64,000 nt of DNA from Tipula vernalis (Eukaryota; Arthropoda; Insecta; Diptera; Tipulidae). A model generated the notes under the pieces. The model did no database searches, had not been told where the DNA came from, and saw only the letters and a program-made list of their open reading frames with translations. This document shows, piece by piece, positions 11,791 to 23,706 of this stretch (within the stretch, counting starts at the first letter, position 1; every line of letters begins with the position of its first letter). The position numbers and the translations under genes were made by a program. The stretch is taken from positions 115,992,838 through 116,056,837 of the forward strand of contig OY282558.1 of the NCBI GenBank assembly GCA_958295665.1, given 5' to 3'.

Positions 11791-12199
11791 CATTAACTTC
11801 AATACGTATTGGGTTAATAGCAATTTTTAATTTTTCAAGAATACAATTACCAATTTTTTTAAATTTACTAATTTCTACAAACTTAGAAATGTTATCATTA
11901 TAGAATGTGAGTAGAGAATTAATGAATTTTCAATTTCTGGAAGTGCTCGCTTTAGTGCGAAGATCACTTCATCTAATGTTTTAACATTCTACATTTCTGT
12001 CAAAATCTTTTTGAATATGTAATTCCAGTCTACGAAAACCTTTAGTTTCGCTTGCAAGTATAGCCGAGTATACTTTCAAATTTCCAGACTCCGCAAGTTG
12101 ATCAGGCTCTTGGAGTCATTGATTAATTTGAGTTGTTTGTCTGGCCATACTTCTCGTGATAGCATTGACTGTAAATTGTTCTAGTTCATCACTGTCAAT

Positions 12200-12560
12200 A
12201 ACAATTCGGGATAATACATTTGACTTTCCTTTAATGTATTCAACTTCGAAGTCAAATTCTTCTAAATCTAGTCGCGTCATATTATATAAATAAATTAATG
12301 AACGATGATCAGTGAAAATTTTACATTTTCGACCTAGAAAATATGGCCTGAAATATTTAACTACCCAATGAATAGCTGTCAGTTCTTTTAGGGCTGGATA
12401 TTTATGTTAATCAACTTTGGTAAATGTTTTTGATGCATATGCTATGGGTAAATCATGACCAACTTTCAGTTGTGATAATACTGCACCACATGCGGTATCT
12501 GATGCGTCGGTTGTTAAACGAAATGGTTGACCAAAATCAGGATATTGTAACAAAGGGGGT
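12200..12560 (-). pseudogene. Gypsy RNase H remnant
   Basis: Broken minus-strand frames give YTDHRSLIYLYN (near 12310), then DLEEFDFEVEYIKGKSNVLS (near 12260-12200), the usual C-terminal part of Ty3/Gypsy RNase H. The upstream segment with a DASDTACGAV-like block is recognisable near 12510-12480 but frameshifted. Confidence 0.7.
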
Positions 12561-12620
12561 TTCAATATGTCAAATGAACATTGTCTTCAATATGTCAAAT
12601 GATTCTTGACATTTCACTGT

Positions 12621-13519
12621 CTATTCAAATTTAACGTTTTTATGTAGCCATTTATTCAATGGTTCCGCAATTCTTGCAAAGTTTTCAGGTAAGTTACTGT
12701 TGTTTGAAGAAACTTTTTTGGGGTTTAATTTTAGGTTAAAATTTCGTAAACGTTCAAATATTTTTACTAACTTCGAATTGTGGTGTCCTAATGAACATCC
12801 AAACACAACTAAATCGTCGACATACAAAAATGAAGCTTCTGGTGATAATCCGCTCGTAGAAAACTATTTGGTGACACTTTTAAACTAAACGGTAAGCGTT
12901 TGAAATGGTTATGACCTGAATTTGTAGAAAATTCAGTTAGTTCACGTGATCCAGGTTCAATTTCGATTTGGTGAAAACCGGCTTTTAAATCCAAAATTGA
13001 AAAAAATTTAGCACAGCCCAGCTGATCTAATATTTCGTTGATTCTTGATAATGGGATTGTATCGTTAATTACTTTTTTATTAATTTTCCTAAAGTCCACA
13101 ACCACTCTCCAATCCTTAATGTCTTTACAGTTGTCCTTGGGTACTAATGTTATTAAAAAATCATGTCGTAAAATTCCATCCGTTTCAATAGGAAAATCGT
13201 TAGATACTATTTGGAATTCATGTTCCAACATTAGTGAATTTTCCAAACTGATTTTAAAATTTATTTTACCTAAAGTTTCAACACTACCAGAAGTCACAGC
13301 TTTTATAATATCATTTATAACAGAAATACTAGCACCACTATCAACCATTAGTAAATTTGTATTATTATTTGATGAACACATATGAAGTAGAACTTTGATA
13401 AAGTCACATCTTGATAAATTGTTATAAACGTGTATAATTTTATCGTATTTTGGGTATAGCCCCCAACTGAGTTGATTCCTGATCTTCCGGTTAAGGGTGG
13501 AAATCGTTTCCCGTTTCAT
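12621..13519 (-). pseudogene. Gypsy protease-reverse transcriptase remnant
   Basis: The 236-residue frame 13519-12809 contains the protease active site LLMVDSGASISVIN, and later the RT blocks DWRVVVDFRKINKKVINDTI, FFSILDLKAGFHQIEIEPGS and FKRLPFSLKVSPNSF. The next frame, 12827-12621, starts with MYVDDLVVFG, the RT catalytic YVDD. The distance between protease and RT is shorter than usual, indicating a deletion near residue 120. The shift between the two frames breaks the palm just before YVDD, so no active enzyme can be made. Confidence 0.88.
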
Positions 13520-14350
13520 TAGCTATGTCAATCATATGTATGTTTGGACGATTTTGATGATAATTTTGATTTTGAAAGTTATTGTTGTTGGAATGAGACT
13601 GTTGACGATAAAATGTACGATTTCTAATTGGATTGTTATAATCTTGATTCATTTGATTGCAATTACTGTTGTTATGACCTTGCTTCTGATTTTCATAATT
13701 ATGAAAATTTTGATTATTCGTATTAGCATTTCTAATATTTCGATTGAAATTGTAATTTTGTTAATAATTTTGTTGACGATAATATGACTGACGATAATTT
13801 TGATTATTAAATAATCGCGGAATTGAACGATTTTTATTATGGTGAATATTGCCACGGTTTTGATGAAAATTTGTATTTCGATTATAATATGTGTTGCGAT
13901 TAGAATAACGATTAATTGTTGCTTCATGTGAGGTTCCTAATTTTGACTCCGCTTCTAAAGCAAATTGAATTGCATCTGATAATGATTTAGGCTCTTTATA
14001 GATTAGGGCTTGACGTATTTCAATTCGTTTTCATCCTCTAGTAAAAGCATGGAGTGCTGATTCTTCGACTTCTGATTTGATTGTTTTAAGTTCCTATCCT
14101 TTATTGTGTTGCATTTTGAGTTTGAATAAATCAGCACATACTATATACACTCTCCAGGTTTGTAGCAAAATCCGATAAACTTTTCTGTTGATTCAAACTT
14201 TGTAATTCCTCCATTTTTTTATGTTTTGAGATTTTACTTGAAAATCGATTTTTAATAACATTTTTAAATTCCTCAAAAGGCTTTTGGGCTTGCCTCTATA
14301 CTGATTTTTGCTTTTACTTGTTATCAAATTTTGACCTTCAAAAGAAAATT
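13520..14350 (-). pseudogene. Gypsy gag remnant
   Basis: The 3' part of gag is an Asn/Gln/Arg-rich tail (QNRYN, YRQQ and NNNNF-type repeats on the minus strand at 13930-13540), and its low complexity explains the Ile-rich shadow ORFs on the other frames. Upstream, at about 14285-14160, a broken frame gives PFEEFKNVIKNRFSSKISKH and EELQSLNQQKSLSDFATNLE, a capsid-like segment. No intact zinc knuckle is seen. Confidence 0.65.
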
Positions 14351-14867
14351 TAAAAATTTGAGTTTGTTAGCCGCCTTTAGTTGACTATTGTAAAATTCGC
14401 ATTTATCGATAAAGTACTCGACACTTGCAGCATTACATGCCACTTCTTTCAATGCACTTGGTGATTTTTATGAAATAATTATTGGGTGTAGGGATCGATA
14501 TTTTTCTGGAAAATCAAGTATTTACGAATATGCAACTATTTTAAGATTCGTTTGTTCAAGTTCAGGTGTCAGAACTCCTACTCGCATCTCTCCTTGATGT
14601 TTCTTAGCTTTGAAATTGTTGAAATCTATGAGCACATATGAGAGTATTTCTCCTTTAAACTGGTAGTGTGATTGGCGATATTCGGAGAATACTTTTAATG
14701 TATTGGAGGGACTACTTAACCGGTTTCGCATTTTTGGCTCATTCGATTATAGTTTTTCTTAAGTTGCCAGTTCTTTTAAGCATCTAGTGTCCATGAATGA
14801 TGCAGACTCCATGCTATAACGGTATTTGTTGCTCATCGTTGCTTGTAAAAATGTGGACCAGCCAAAT

Positions 14868-15710
14868 TTATACAGCTGAGCTCAAATTCAAATGCAGGTA
14901 GCGAGGATGTAATTTTAGGAATGAGAAGTGCCTTCCGCTGTTCCCTTGGCCAATGAACGCTATTAAAGCTCTACAATTTCTTCTGGGTAAGCCTAGTTGC
15001 TTGACCACCGATTCAGTGGCGGATGGAGATTGAGAGCACGTAACTAGCAATGCACGGCAAGAACGTGGTATATCAAGATCATCTAATACGTTTATTACTA
15101 TAGTGTAGGTAACAAGTACCCTTAAATGCAATAGCGCGACCTTGGTTAGCAACGAGTTTATCATTGCTTATGTAATGTCTGTATTAGTGCATACACATAT
15201 GATTTCTGATATAAATACAAGAGACTGCTGCTTTCCATAACATTAACTACACCTGACTCGGATTCTGCAGTCGTAAACCGTATGTCCCGGATTGAGGTAA
15301 TTCAAACAAGTTTTGTTTTTTATACTATGCTGTCCCTTATTGCATGCTATGAAATCCTCCTTAGTGTATGGCCGCAAATCTGCTTGTAGGTTTGGTTGTT
15401 ACATGCCTCTCACTGGTAGAACGGAATGTATTTTTACTGACTCAAGTAGGTTTTTTTAATCAAGAAATCGAACAACCTATTGATAGTTGGGAAATTTTGT
15501 CCGTGTTCTCTTGCACCCATAAACTGCCCGTCTCATCATCCATTTGTAATATTATGTAAATGAGCCAAGGATCTCTGGCTTCAACTCTGCCACCTAATCC
15601 GTATCTAGTAATTTCCGTATTTTAGACGCACTAGTTATAAATTTACGAATGAATGCAATAATCGTATGGCGTTTGCGATTGTATCTTTGCCCTAGTTTTT
15701 TTTATGCTTC
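14868..15710 (-). pseudogene. BEL/Pao gag-protease remnant
   Basis: The 98-residue frame 15164-14868 has VINVLDDLDIPRSCRALLVT, SATESVVKQLGLPRRNCRAL and IGQGNSGRHF. This is the layout of BEL/Pao proteases (usually 'cRALLDtGSq..fite...qlgl'). Here the active-site Asp is replaced by Val and the following Gly by Cys, so it is dead. Further upstream, 15600-15460 gives RDPWLIYIILQMDDETGSLW followed by a VQENTDKISQ segment, resembling the BEL gag 'wd..l..i...kld..t...we' block. A weaker N-terminal gag block runs to about 15710. The following pol region is absent: the Gypsy element starts right beyond 14868. Confidence 0.7.
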
Positions 15711-18700
15711 AATATATAATTAGCTTTAGAAGCTTTAAAATGCATTACTAAAGGAAATGGGCCCCGTCTGGGAATGGAACAAGTCAAAGAAACTTTCCAT
15801 TTCCATATAATTGCAAGATAAAGTGAGGATTTCAATCAAAATTCTTAACAATCAATGGCAAATATCGATACTTCTATATGCCTATTAGGGTTGCTATAGA
15901 AGCTATTGGCGCGACTTGCCTTTTCCAGAAATTTTGGTGATACTACTTGCAAATTTCGATAGTTCGGTTAAAATGCCCCTGAATGTGATTCGTCGAAACA
16001 TAACCACCATCACTAATTTGCAAAATTAATTTGGAATTTCTTTTTGGATGTTATCGGGAAATGTAATTTTTATTTACAGTATAACGGTAATCGAAAAGCT
16101 TCGGTAAATGAGAACTGTAAGTCGAATGAGCGCTAATTCATTATAGAGACTGACGGAAAAGAAAGAAATTGTTTTCAGCCTTTGATATTTTTCTAGGAAG
16201 AAAGTTTCAACAATTAGTTTTTGATTTTTATGAACATCACAGTGATACTACACAAGCTGCTTTGCAGCAAAGCACATCAGTATTAGCTTCATTTTGTAAA
16301 TCAAATTCACCCTTTTTGTAAATAAGATTTAACCTTTTCGAATCAAAACTTGACTTGCAAAAAGTCAAATTGGTTTTGCAAATGGTTGAATTTAATTTTT
16401 AAAATGTTGAAATTCAACTAAAAGGGATAGATTTGGAGCGCAACACCTATATTACAAATTAATCAACCCAGCAAATACTAAAATCGTTATCGTTTGATGC
16501 CGAAAGCTCTTATTTTCAAATGAATTTAGCAAATTTTCTATCTGACGCAGGATCTTCATGCATTTTTATTTCTATAGAATCAGTTTAGGTAACATTCAGC
16601 AACCAAGAAGAAATTGTTGGGCCTGTATTAAGAAAATACCTTCTAGCAATAGGAACGATTTCTTCTTCTCGAAATTTCAGAGCATCCTCTTTTTTAAAAG
16701 TTTCTTTGGCACCGTATTGTAAATTTGAAAGGGTGGTCTAATTTAAACTTAATCTGAGCTACCATTTAGCATTTTGACTTTGAACTAACATTCCAACGCG
16801 GCCCCTAATAATCATGGGTTCTCTCGTGGCTGTGAATTTTGGCAAACATTTTAAGATTTCGATAAATTTATCGAAAGCTAGAAGCGGTGTACAAAGTTGA
16901 AAAATAGTATCTGAGGTGAACTCATTTGGAGACATTTGAAGAAGTGCTCCAAAGGATACGAAAAATAAAATGATTTCTTTATCTCCGTTCTTAGGTAAAG
17001 AAGGAATTCTAAGTTTCGGCGGAATGTTGATGATTTTACCAAAGAAATTTTTGATTGTTGACAAATTCAATGATCATAATGGAACCCCGGTTTCATTATT
17101 TGCACCCTGACAAAAGTACTGAATTGAGTCGTGAGAGTAGTAAATATGTCGGTATACCAGGTAATGGACAATTACTTCGCTTTGACAATTACTTAACGAA
17201 TTTCTTATATTGCAAAATTATTATATCTATTAGCTGAATAATTACTGAGTAACCACTCTAAATTTTCTCTAATGAAATCGTTTTTTTGTATATCAAATTT
17301 AAAATACAATCAATCTAAATTTCGTGTCATAACAATTCATTTTCTCAAGTGCCATGCAGCATTGAGTTCTTAAAATAAAGTTATTAACTCTAACGTTAAT
17401 GAGTTATGAATGAATAACGTATCCATATATCTACAATATGTAAATGAAGGCGCCAAATGATTCTATTTATAAAGACACCACCAATTTATAAAGACGTCAA
17501 TTTAATTATTATATGGATGTATACTTCAAAGTGAAATAAAACTTAATCTAAATACGAATCGGAAATTTTGAATGGATGCATCATCATTATAAATGAGCAC
17601 CGACCAAAACAATACTCCCCAAGTAATCCTACGAAATTGTCTATATTGTTTACGAGAACGCAGATAGATAGATAGATAATCAACGGAAATTAACAATCGA
17701 CATTTTAATTTTGGTTTGGTAATTTTCAGTCTATGGCTTTGTTTTCATTTATATCCATAAAATATCGTAATGCACACAGTAAATAACCAAACATCACAAT
17801 ACAATATAAAAATCGTTTTTATAGAGAGTTATAGATGACTCCCACTCGAATAAATTTTTTTTGTTTATTTATTTTTATGGAAATTATCATTATTAAAATT
17901 CTGAAATTCTACAAAATTTTTATATTTCCTGTCTTCTTCGTAAATTATATGAGCGCACAGTGAATCTTTTTTCGTTTTTTTTTTTTTGTTTTTTTAATGA
18001 GAAAGAAGACAAAACAACTAAGTGTTACATTGTAAGAGATTTAAGATGTTTGTTGTTTTCGGTAATATGATAAACCGACAATTATAGTAGATGAATGAAT
18101 GGAATGAATTGCCAGTTTATTAGTTGAAGTCTTTCATTCTCGTTCAATACAATTGGATATGTGGAGTAAATTAACTTATTATTTTTTATTGTATTTGTAC
18201 AATACACATAGATGTTTTAATTAAGCTGAGTTTATAGCTTGTGTCGGAAGTGGAACGGATATTATGATAGTTGATATTAGGTGTGGTCATTTTATTTATG
18301 ATGGTCGTCATTTGATGTTGGTTGGATGGTTTTATTAATATGAAATTTGAAAATGGTGGCTTTTTTGTACAGTGTTGTAAGATGTACTGGTTGAAATGAA
18401 ACCAAACCATGCATTATAGATAACCATTAAATATTAACTGATTAAATTTCGGAAGAATTAAAAAGAAAAATTTCATTTGATATTTGAACTACAATTTTTT
18501 TTTTTTAGATTGTGGTTTTCCTTCCTGTAAAGTAACAAGAATATTTTTTTTTATCGTTTCCTATTATGAAAGGCCATATGTTCTGTATAACAACATTAGA
18601 CATAATGGTATATAGTATGTAGTACATAAAAATAATTCATATAACGTTTCCTTCTACATTTAGGCTGAATTAATATACACATTACTTAATTTACATACAC

Positions 18701-19140
18701 ATAACTTATTTAGTAAAGCCAAATAAGTTAAACAATAGTATATTTTTTAACAAATGAAGAAAACGAGTCATTGCAACACGAAAGTGAAGTTTACAGCCTG
18801 AGCGATAGCGAGGGCTGCAATCACTTAAGTATTGCAATTACACGTTTTCACGAAAACGAACAACTGAAACGTTCACAATATAATTGAAACATCTGGGTTT
18901 TAATCACAAATCGTGTGGCGATTGAGAAATCGTTGTGCGATGAAATTGCAACACGATTTGTGCAAAGCATCCTTTCCTTAGCTAATTTAAATTCAAAAAT
19001 CATCATCGAAAGCATAGGTTACTACAACATCGTAGAAAAAATGTTTTTGCTTTGTAGACAAAGAAACAACTAAAGCAAAATATCAAGAATAGGGTAGGCT
19101 GGACAAAACATATAGAACGCAGTCACAAAAAATTATATTA
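15711..19140. other. Unassigned AT-rich stretch
   Basis: No RNA gene or known protein family is visible. The longest minus-strand frame (16759-17070, 103 codons) has no motif I recognise. A short (GATA)n run lies near 17663-17680. From about 17250 onward the sequence is mostly low-complexity AT. Confidence 0.5.
18905..18962. repeat. Perfect 12-bp inverted repeat (stem-loop)
   Basis: CACAAATCGTGT (18905-18916) and ACACGATTTGTG (18951-18962) can pair around a 34-nt loop. The word ATTGCAACACGA also occurs upstream near 18771. This looks like a decayed small palindromic element; no function is implied. Confidence 0.6.
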
Positions 19141-19149
19141 ATGCTAGGG

Positions 19150-20199
19150 AGCAGGGCCGAAAGGCCGAATTTCGAAAGGCCGAATGTCGAAAGGCCGAAC
19201 GCCGAAAGTCGAATGTCGAAAAGCCGAATGTGTCGAAAGGCCGAATATTGAAAAGCCGAATATGTCGAAAGGCCGAATAGGTCGAAAGGCCGAATGTCGA
19301 ATGGCCGATTTTGTCGAAACGCCGTTTGTGTCGAACTTAATTTTAATTTTTCGGGTCACCACATTTGCCTGAAAAAAATCCAGAAATTTTAAGATCCAGT
19401 GTAATTGAAAATTAAAAATCCAGAAAAAAAAAATCCCGAAAAAAAAATCTAAAAATTACTAAAGAAGCAATCCACTCATATAGGCACTTGAAACATTTGT
19501 GGTACTATCAGAAGAAGCGATACGAGCGATACAATTCCTTTGATCTGTGTCTGCAAGGTTGATAGATTCGTCGATACTATACTAACCCAAGGAATTAAGC
19601 CTAACACAAAATAATTTAAAACGATATAAGCGATATACGAGTAGTTCCTTTGATCTTTGTCTGAAAATAATAGTATTAATAGTATTAATAGTAAATCGCC
19701 TTAAATATTGAAATCTTCTTACGTTTTTTTTTTTTCATATTATTAAAAATTAATTAATTATAGTATAAAAACTAAAATAAATACATTTTTTTTCCCGACA
19801 AAATTTGATGACATGCTTGATGACACAGAATTGATTAGCACGTCCTTTCAATTTATTTAAATCATTTTACATTAAGAAATAAATTCAATGGTTTTAAATA
19901 TTGATTTCAATCAATTAAGTGAAAGAAAATTTTATGAAAATTCGGCCTTTCAACCCATTCGGCCTTTCGACATTCGGCCTTTCAACTCATTCACCCTTTC
20001 GAGATTCGGCCTTTCAACTCATTCGGCATTTAGACATTCGGCCTTTCAACTCTTTCGGCCTTTCGACCCAATCGACCATTAGACATTCGACCTTTCGAAA
20101 CATTCGGTCACACACCATTCGGCCTTTCGACATTCGGCCTTCCGACATTCGGCCTTCCGACATTCGGCTTTCCGACATTCGGCCTTCCGACATCGAACG
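19150..20199. mobile_element. Foldback-like element with tandem-repeat arms
   Basis: The left arm (about 19155-19336) consists of head-to-tail variants of GGCCGAATGTCGAAA. The right arm (about 19940-20190) consists of the reverse complement ATTCGGCCTTTCGAC, again in tandem. Between them lie about 600 bp of AT-rich DNA without an ORF. Long inverted arms built from short tandem repeats are the defining structure of foldback (FB) elements. Unit length varies from 15 to 18 bp in the inner parts and is exactly 15 bp in the outer right arm. TGCTAG occurs just outside the left arm (19142-19147) and, inverted, just outside the right arm near 20206, which might mark the true ends. Confidence 0.85.
20116..20190. 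repeat. Five exact-period 15-bp tandem repeats
   Basis: CATTCGGCCTT(T/C)CGA is repeated five times without spacing (starts at 20116, 20131, 20146, 20161 and 20176) with at most one or two differences per unit. This is the most homogeneous and probably youngest part of the right foldback arm. Confidence 0.95.
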
Positions 20200-20471
20200 A
20201 ATACTAGCAATCAACTGAAAACGCTAATATAGACTCACCCAAAGCAAGTAATCAAAGTAAGCATTTTTAGTGTCTGAGCGATGATTTTTCGGATTAGTTT
20301 CTTTCACTCAGTTTGTATTTTTTGAAGAAAATAATCGTACACATAATAGACATTGTGTGACGCAGAAAAGATGTTAAATAGTTCTAGTAGATATTTGGGA
20401 GTATGTTGGCTCCGGTCCTCCCTTTCCTGCCGGGTGCAACTGCTTATGTTTTTTTTTTAATTATTTAAACT

Positions 20472-20856
20472 GTAACGCATGATTTATTTATCCGTTACCG
20501 AGTTCACTTGATTATTAATCACAAATTTTTTATTAAATAAAACACACAAGTTTTAATTATTTAATTAAAATAACGTTTTATTTGTTGTTAAATATTAACA
20601 ATCTTTTTATATAACTAGTTCCTTTCTCTATATTCCAGCTCGAATTAGTGTTGAAAATTCTAAACAAAATTTAAATTATTTTTTCTGGTATACATCCCGG
20701 CTAAGGATTCTATGTTTCGTTATTTCAAATATCACCGGAATGTATACCAGTTATACCAATTATACTTCCTCCTAAAACGTGCCCATTATACCTTTTGAAA
20801 AATGTCATTCATTTTGACATATTAATAAATTAAAGGGAGCACGATCACGGAAAACA

Positions 20857-20930
<74 letters not shown>

Positions 20931-21009
20931 TAACAACAATTAAATATTTTTAACATTTATTTATATAATTATTTACATATGATGGGCGTGATAAGGTTCA
21001 CCACATACA
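20472..21009 (-). repeat. 3' LTR of the CsRn1-like Gypsy element
   Basis: On the minus strand it opens TGTATGTGGTGAACC directly after the polypurine tract and ends ...CATGCGTTACA at 20472, so it has the usual TG...CA ends over 538 bp. A TA microsatellite has expanded inside it at 20859-20922. No second LTR copy was found upstream, so the boundaries rest on the polypurine tract and the terminal dinucleotides only. Confidence 0.65.
20859..20922. repeat. (TA)n microsatellite inside the LTR
   Basis: About 64 bp of uninterrupted TA dinucleotide within the U3-side of the CsRn1-like LTR, followed by AAAATATATAAC. Confidence 0.95.
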
Positions 21010-21149
21010 CTCCCCCTCCAGAGGAATTTAAGAAAATTGTAAATTGATCAGAAATTACACAATACCTATTTTGATATTTAATTACGGAATCGCGCTGGTA
21101 TTCGTACCGCTCGACCCTGTTAATATCTCGCTTGGTTCGTCCTGTGTTT

Positions 21150-22080
21150 GTATTTGTGGATCAAAAATTACTCTTTTTTTGTGTTTTGGGGTTTCGGGAG
21201 TTACATACTCAGTCCTCAGTCCAACCTAGGTGAGTCTTTGTTTGTTTTGATTTGTATGTTTGACGTCTCCGTTTTATTTTCTGTAAAACACGGTTTCAGT
21301 CTATCAATTGAAATATTTATTTTTTTATTGTTTATTTCTAGTTCAAAAATTTTTTTATCTCTTTTGGATATTTTGTATGAACCTGTATATGGAGGTTGTA
21401 GTGCTCTTTTAACTGCATCTGTACGTAAAAATACATGTGAGCAGTCCTCTAGTGCTGCATTGATGAAGATGTTTTCTTTCGTATGCCTATAGATGCATTT
21501 ACGGGTTTTAATTCATCAAAAATTTTTTTTAACTTGTTTACGAATTCTGATTGTGATGTTGGATTAACTTGTGGATCTATGAATTGTCCTGTAACTCTGA
21601 TCATACTTCCGTATACTAATTCTGCAGGAGTGGTTTGCAATTCTTCATTGATTGATGTACGTAATCCTAATAGTACCAGTGGTAATATTTCGGTCCAATC
21701 AAGCCTATCATGATGTAAAATGAAGCTGCGACTGTATTTGCGGTTATATCTGCTCTGGGAATTGCTTCCGCCCAGCGGGTATGTGTGTCTATCATTCATA
21801 GGCGATACTTTTGATTATTCGACACTGTTAACGGTCCCACCAGATATATGTGAACCTCGGTGAAACGCTCTACAGTTGGTTCAAAATTGCCTATTGGTGC
21901 CTGTGTATGCCTCGTGACTTTCGATTTCTGTCATGCTAAACACGCTTGTGCCATAGTCCTCACGACTAATGCTTTTAGGCCTGGATGAGATAATTTTGTA
22001 GCGACTCGAATACCTTCCTCCTCCATTCTCTTGGGATGAACGGTCTTGCCGGTCCCATTGATATGTCACAATAAATGTAT
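21150..22080 (-). pseudogene. CsRn1-like integrase remnant
   Basis: The zinc-binding part follows the RNase H frame at about 22000-21960 (LSHPGLKA). Then KSKVTRHTQAPIGNFEPTVE, a VHI-LVGPL segment with Tyr where the first catalytic Asp is expected, and a TRWAEAIP segment lead into SFILHHDRLDWTEILPLVLL (21720-21660). About 75 residues of the catalytic core, including the second Asp and the Glu, are deleted between these two segments. Open sequence continues through TTPAELVYGSMIRVTGQFID. The C-terminal region includes SHVFLRTDAVKRALQPPYTG and ISIDRLKPCF (to about 21290). Confidence 0.82.
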
Positions 22081-23488
22081 TGTTTTGTGTTATAAGTCAA
22101 CGGTCGTTGTACGAATGTGAGTCCTGAGTTCTCGTCTTGCAGTAAGTCGTTTAGTTCTGTGTCTTGTAGTTGATCTGTTGCAAGTTCGTTATAGTCCATG
22201 GTCGCTTGTATACTAATGGGTTCTACTCTTGATAACGCGTCTGCTACTACGTTATCCTTACCCGCTACGTGTTGTAAGTCCGTGGTAAACTGTCCAATGA
22301 AATCCAGTTGACGTCTCTCTCTGGGTGATGTCCATGTTCTGTCGAAAAGCGTAAAAGAGAGGTTTATGGTCCGTGATGAGCCTAGGTAAACCGCTAACAA
22401 TTCTCGGTCATATCCACTGTATTTCCTTTGTGTATCGGTCAATCTTACCGAATAAAAGCTCAGTGGCTGCCAAACTTCCTTTACCAACTGTTGCATGACT
22501 GCACCCACTGCTGTGTCAGAAGCGTCTACCATTACCGATATTTTTGCTAACAAATTTGGGTGTGATAGCAGGGTGACCTCATTTAATTTGGACTTACACT
22601 TTGAAAAAGCTACCAATAATTCCTCTGTCCACGCGATCGGTACTTTACGATTACGCTTATAATCTTTTAGAAAATCATTTTGCATCGCCCGGGCCTGTGC
22701 CGCTGATGGAATGAATCTTCTATAAAAATTGATCATACCTAAGAAACGTTTCAATTGTTGAATATTGTCTGGTTGTGGGTATTGACTATTAATTGCTACT
22801 CTCGCTGGGGATGGTAAAATTCCACTCTGGTTTACCAAATGCCCCAAAAACGATATTTCCGTCTGTGCAAATACACACTTGTCTACTTTAATTACCAACC
22901 CGGCTTCTGCTAAACGTTTAAACACTTGTTCTACGTGCGACACATGTTCTTCCAACGAATTGGATGCAATCAGTATATCGTCAAGGTACACAAAACAAAA
23001 CGATAACCCTCTCAATACTGAATGCATCAGTCGTTGAAAGGACTGTGCCGCATTTCGAAGGCTGAATGTCATTCGGTTGAATTCGAACAACCCGACCGGT
23101 GTTGCGATCGCTGTTTTTGGTACGTCTCGTGGCGCTATGGGAATTTTATGATATGCATGTACTAAATCTAACGTGCTGAATATCGTACAACCTGCTAACT
23201 GGAATGAAAAGTCCTGTAAATGTGGTACGGGGTAGTTGTCAGGTGTGGTTACGTTGTTTAGTGCCCTGTAATCGCCACATGGTCTCCATTCTCCGTTTTT
23301 TTTGCTACTAAATGTAACGGGCTGGACCATTCACTTTTGTTGGGACTACAGATCCCCTGGGACATCATGCTTTCAAAATGCTCTCGTGCTATCTTTAATT
23401 TGTCTGGAGCTAAACGACGTGTTTTCCACATGACTGGTGGTCCTCGGGTCTCTAGGCAATGAGTTACGTTGTGTTTGGTAGTATTCAA
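21975..23488 (-). pseudogene. CsRn1-like reverse transcriptase-RNase H
   Basis: The 451-residue frame 23330-21975 is the best preserved retroelement ORF in the window. RT motifs in order are [20 protein letters not shown] (about residues 9-28), [17 protein letters not shown] (about 53-69), [20 protein letters not shown] and [11 protein letters not shown], with YLDD as catalytic residues. The RNase H part has [25 protein letters not shown] and [13 protein letters not shown]. The RT N-terminal extension lies in an overlapping frame at 23488-23258 (RRLAPDKLKIAREHFESMM, then [15 protein letters not shown]), so one frameshift near 23290 separates them. The RNase H centre also looks shortened around residues 335-350. 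Confidence 0.9.
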
Positions 23489-23706
23489 ATTTTGTGTCTC
23501 CCTAGTGATTTTCTTGTATTCCTATAGCAATTTTGTCCACTAACGCTAACGTCGGACTTGGTAGTGGTGTGATGGCTCCTACTGTGAATAATGATGTTAT
23601 TGGATCTAAGAGTCTGTCGTTTTTATATCTACCACTAGACCTGTTGCTTTCAAAAAATCTGCTCCGATTATAGGCATTGATACCTCTGCCACAATGAACG
23701 TCCATT

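Larger units (their letters stand above)
10960..14750 (-). mobile_element. Ty3/Gypsy retrotransposon, degenerate
   Basis: Reading on the minus strand from high to low coordinate gives gag (14.35-13.5 kb), protease and reverse transcriptase (13.52-12.62 kb), RNase H (12.56-12.2 kb) and integrase (11.8-11.2 kb, C-terminal part to about 11.0 kb), the normal Gypsy order. Stops and frameshifts occur throughout, and a deletion joins protease closely to RT. I found no paired LTRs. The 5' side ends where a BEL/Pao remnant begins at 14868. Confidence 0.85.

Noticed and set aside
13497..13787. Ile-rich ORFs on both strands
   Set aside because: They are off-frame readings of the Asn/Gln-rich gag tail of the Gypsy element.
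20116..20190. CRISPR-like array
   Set aside because: Units are contiguous 15-mers with no unique spacers, and the surrounding DNA is eukaryotic.
19144..20218. ORFs of RPFDIRPF-type repeats on both strands
   Set aside because: The 15-bp repeat unit is a multiple of three without stops, so open frames follow automatically. The inverted arms explain the structure better.
21044..21713. Plus-strand ORFs over the Gypsy 3' region
   Set aside because: The minus strand encodes the integrase C-terminus (SHVFLRTDAVKRALQPPYTG and ISIDRLKPCF), so these are antisense shadows.
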